From NCBI GenBank assembly GCA_002862095.1, contig PHSQ01000003.1, positions 62,001 through 126,000 of the forward strand: 64,000 nt of DNA, given 5' to 3'. The stretch comes from Methylocystis sp. KS32 (GTDB lineage: Bacteria; Pseudomonadota; Alphaproteobacteria; Rhizobiales; Beijerinckiaceae). Numbering within the stretch: position 1 is the stretch's first letter; each line of letters opens with the position of its first letter. This document shows, piece by piece, positions 61,984 to 64,000 of this stretch. The position numbers and the translations under genes are program-made. The notes beneath the pieces were generated by a model. It was not told the DNA's origin. It worked only from the letters and a program-made list of their open reading frames with translations, and ran no database searches.

Positions 61984-62233
61984 CGGTGCCTCCCGCCTTG
62001 GTATGGCGCTCAATCAGTTCGCGCAGCTTCCTCTGGCGTTCCGCTTTGACGTTTCTTTTTTCAAAGAAATACTCCCGTTCGAGGGCAATAATCTCCTTTA
62101 TGAGCGTCTCATGCTCACTCGCTGGCTCGTCATTGGACTCGTCCATCATTAGCTCTTTCAGCTCGGACAGCACGGCGGGTTTGGAATCGTTCGTCGCTGG
62201 AAAATACTCGCATGTTTCGGTTTGTTGGACCAT
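61970..62233 (-). CDS. Small charged coiled-coil protein
   Basis: 87 residues; first gene of the minus-strand operon, overlapping the ATPase start by 14 bp. The acidic N-terminus (LKELMMDESNDEPASEHETL) leads into a helix with ALEREYFFEKRNVKAERQRK and LRELIERHT. Weak ribosome site; the frame stays open about 20 codons upstream without another start. Small proteins of this kind accompany DNA-modification ATPases, but I cannot name the family with confidence. Confidence 0.6.
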   Translation of the reverse strand: MVQQTETCEYFPATNDSKPAVLSELKELMMDESNDEPASEHETLIKEIIALEREYFFEKRNVKAERQRKLRELIERHTKAGGTENGS

Positions 62234-62565
62234 GCCGATCTCGAAGCCTTCGGTCTCGAACGCGTCCTCGACCGGGGCTGACGAGGCACTCGGTCCAGCA
62301 TCCGCTCATGTTCGAGGTCGAAGCCACGTTCAAGCACGGAGACTCGGGCGACACGGTCGCCGTCGTGGCCTCTTTGCGGTAATTTGGTTTCGATCATCTC
62401 TAACGTACTGAGCGGGCGAAAGGAGCGGTGGAGCAATTCTTAATGACTCACGGAAACGTGCATCCGTCAAGCGTGATAGGCGAGCAACAATGGCGCCTAC
62501 CGATTGGCGTTACCTTGAGGTCTCTTTCGGATAGGCTACACCGGGCAGGCGAAAGGGCCGATGTT
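62234..62565. other. Intergenic/promoter region between divergent genes
   Basis: 332 bp between the small coiled-coil gene and the methyltransferase gene. Minus-strand readings starting MIETKLPQRGHDGDRVARVS exist but shift frame before the known gene; they may be a decayed upstream gene or a sequencing-type frameshift. Contains both promoters. Confidence 0.4.
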
Positions 62566-64000
62566 ATGTTGACGCGATCCCAACGTGATACCGAATCTGA
62601 TAAATCCCCGAGCAAGCACGCAATAGGCAAGCGGGTCTCTAGCACGCTTTATCTCCATCGCGGCGCCCTGCCGGTGGCGGTCGGCGCCGACCCTGAACAA
62701 ATCGCGCGCGCCGAAACCTGCGCCGGCAACATCGATTGGAACGTTATCAGGATCGCTAAGGAATCGGTGTCGTTTCTCCTCTATGAGTCGTTCGACGACA
62801 CAGCATTTCCTGCGCTTATCACCGCGACAAAGGTCGATCTGCCCTCGGGCGCCGTGACTCATACCGACTATCGAAGCCGGGCAAACCCGCCGATCCTGCA
62901 TCGCAAGGAGCTTCTCCTCCCGCCGGATGATCCCCGGCTTCCCGTGTTTCGGGCGCTGACCGCCGCCGCCGAGGAGCACGGCCTGTTCAAGGACTCCAAC
63001 AGGATCGGCACGCGCAAGGCATGGGAGGCGCGCATCGCTGACGCCGGCCTCGTCCTGCGGGGGCACCGCCTCGTCCCCGCCGACGAAGAGCATGTGGAGG
63101 TCGTCCGACACAGGACCGCGATCGTGCGTCGCGACCTCTCGCAGCCCATGCAATTGATGATGCGGTTCGGCGTGGTCGGCACCGATCGCACCGTCTTCGA
63201 TTACGGCTGCGGGCAGGGCGAAGATGTCGCAGCCCTTGTTTCCCAAGGATTTTTGGCATTCGGCTGGGATCCGCATCATGCCCCGAAAGGCCCGCGTGGC
63301 CCCGCCGATGTGGTCAACCTCGGCTTCGTCCTCAACGTCATCGAAGACCCTAGGGAAAGGATCGAGACCCTGAAGGCGGCCTGGGGATTCGCCAAGCAGA
63401 CCATGTGCGTCGCCGTGATGCTCCAAGGGAAGACCTCCACCGCCGGCCACAAGCCCTATCGGGACGGCTACGTGACCACGCGGGGCACATTCCAGAAATA
63501 CTTCGAGCAGCAGGAACTCCAACACTTAGTGGCGAGCGTGACCGGCGAGAAGCCGTTGGCGTTCGCGCCCGGAATCGTTGCCGTCTTCAAGGACAAGGAT
63601 CTCGAGCAGGAGGTGCTCCTTCGGCGCCATTCCCGAGCCTTCGTCGAAGGCGCTTTCCCGAGGCCGCCGCCCCGCGAACGCATCGTCGTCGCCCGCCCGG
63701 AACTCCGCGAACGCATCAGGCCAGCCCTCGAAGCCCTGCGATCCCGCGCGATCCGGCTCGGACGCCTGCCCGACCAGGAGGAGGCGCCCGTCGAGGCCTT
63801 GGCGTGCATGTCGGAAAACCGGGTCTCTTGGCAGCGCGCCATGGATCTGTTGGAGCAGGATCTTGGAGCCGACGAGACGTTCGCCGTCGCTGGACGCCTC
63901 AGGCGCGAGGATCTGCTCGTCCATCTCGCGCTTATGCAGTTCCCGGGGGCGCCGAAATACCGGCACCTCCCGCGGTCGATTCAGACGGACCTCAAGTCCT
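62566..64000 (+). CDS. DNA phosphorothioation-associated methyltransferase-like protein, 3' end outside window
   Basis: 478 codons visible with no stop before the edge. ATG preceded by GAAAGGG. The N-terminal part (LYLHRGALPVAVGADPEQIA, NPPILHRKELLLPPDDPRLP, EEHGLFKDSNRIGTRKAWE) and the SAM-binding core (RTVFDYGCGQGEDVAALVSQ near residue 208, ADVVNLGFVLNVIEDPRERI) match the pattern of the 'Dnd-related putative methyltransferase' family found beside phosphorothioation genes. Substrate unknown; the C-terminal part extends beyond the window. Confidence 0.82.
   Translation, partial: MLTRSQRDTESDKSPSKHAIGKRVSSTLYLHRGALPVAVGADPEQIARAETCAGNIDWNVIRIAKESVSFLLYESFDDTAFPALITATKVDLPSGAVTHTDYRSRANPPILHRKELLLPPDDPRLPVFRALTAAAEEHGLFKDSNRIGTRKAWEARIADAGLVLRGHRLVPADEEHVEVVRHRTAIVRRDLSQPMQLMMRFGVVGTDRTVFDYGCGQGEDVAALVSQGFLAFGWDPHHAPKGPRGPADVVNLGFVLNVIEDPRERIETLKAAWGFAKQTMCVAVMLQGKTSTAGHKPYRDGYVTTRGTFQKYFEQQELQHLVASVTGEKPLAFAPGIVAVFKDKDLEQEVLLRRHSRAFVEGAFPRPPPRERIVVARPELRERIRPALEALRSRAIRLGRLPDQEEAPVEALACMSENRVSWQRAMDLLEQDLGADETFAVAGRLRREDLLVHLALMQFPGAPKYRHLPRSIQTDLKS

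Overview
Organism and base composition: GC-rich bacterial chromosome, almost certainly an alphaproteobacterium and probably Hyphomicrobiales (a Methylocystis/Methylosinus-like genome is my best guess). Grounds are the ftsK-lolA pair, the 89-residue rpsO followed by pnp, the DUF2244-nth and yggS-cutA neighbourhoods, and a palindromic intergenic repeat (core CGACCAGACGgaatCGTCTGGTCG) of a type I associate with these genomes. This is inference from gene content; no phylogeny was run.

Region 1, 1-31,859 (core-like chromosome with mobile scars): a 5'-truncated RND efflux transporter, a PhnA/YjdM zinc-ribbon protein, a frame-broken IS1380 transposase, ftsK, lolA, a SulP anion transporter, a DnaJ-type co-chaperone, a nested insertion (an intact IS3-family element inside a broken IS630-family element next to a Fic-like stub), several small proteins, glyoxalase I, a DedA protein, DUF2244, nth, a TadG-like von Willebrand factor protein, yggS, cutA, an SSS-type symporter, rpsO, pnp and a double universal stress protein. 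Five copies or partial copies of the dispersed repeat lie here, three of them supplying stop codons of the neighbouring genes.

Region 2, 31,860-64,000 (accessory, defence-rich island): it starts at tRNA-Arg(ACG) and runs past the window end. First come a 5'-truncated SMC-like ATPase, an Abi-like gene and a dual-specificity phosphatase. Then comes a nine-gene, tightly packed plus-strand operon (35,263-49,227): sigma-like protein, HTH protein, an ImmA/IrrE protease fused to a UvrD helicase with a Cas4/AddB-like Fe-S C-terminus, a four-gene ubiquitin-like conjugation cassette (tandem Ubl, E2-like, JAB/JAMM peptidase, ThiF/E1-like), an AddB-like nuclease and an AddA-like helicase-nuclease. I regard this as the most interesting object in the window: a eukaryote-like protein-tagging cassette transcriptionally embedded in a DNA end-processing module with its own protease-linked regulator.

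Region 3, 49,681-64,000: a membrane-anchored methyltransferase followed by a DNA phosphorothioation locus: divergent cysteine desulfurase (SspA-like), DUF4007 protein (SspB-like), P-loop ATPase (SspC-like) and PAPS-reductase-like PP-loop enzyme (SspD/DndC-like). Opposed to it is a minus-strand operon of a small coiled-coil protein, a DndD/SMC-like ATPase with a zinc hook, a small Dnd-associated-like protein and a phospholipase-D/DEAH helicase. A phosphorothioation-associated methyltransferase gene runs off the right edge. No SspE-like gene is visible, so the minus-strand operon is the likeliest restriction partner.
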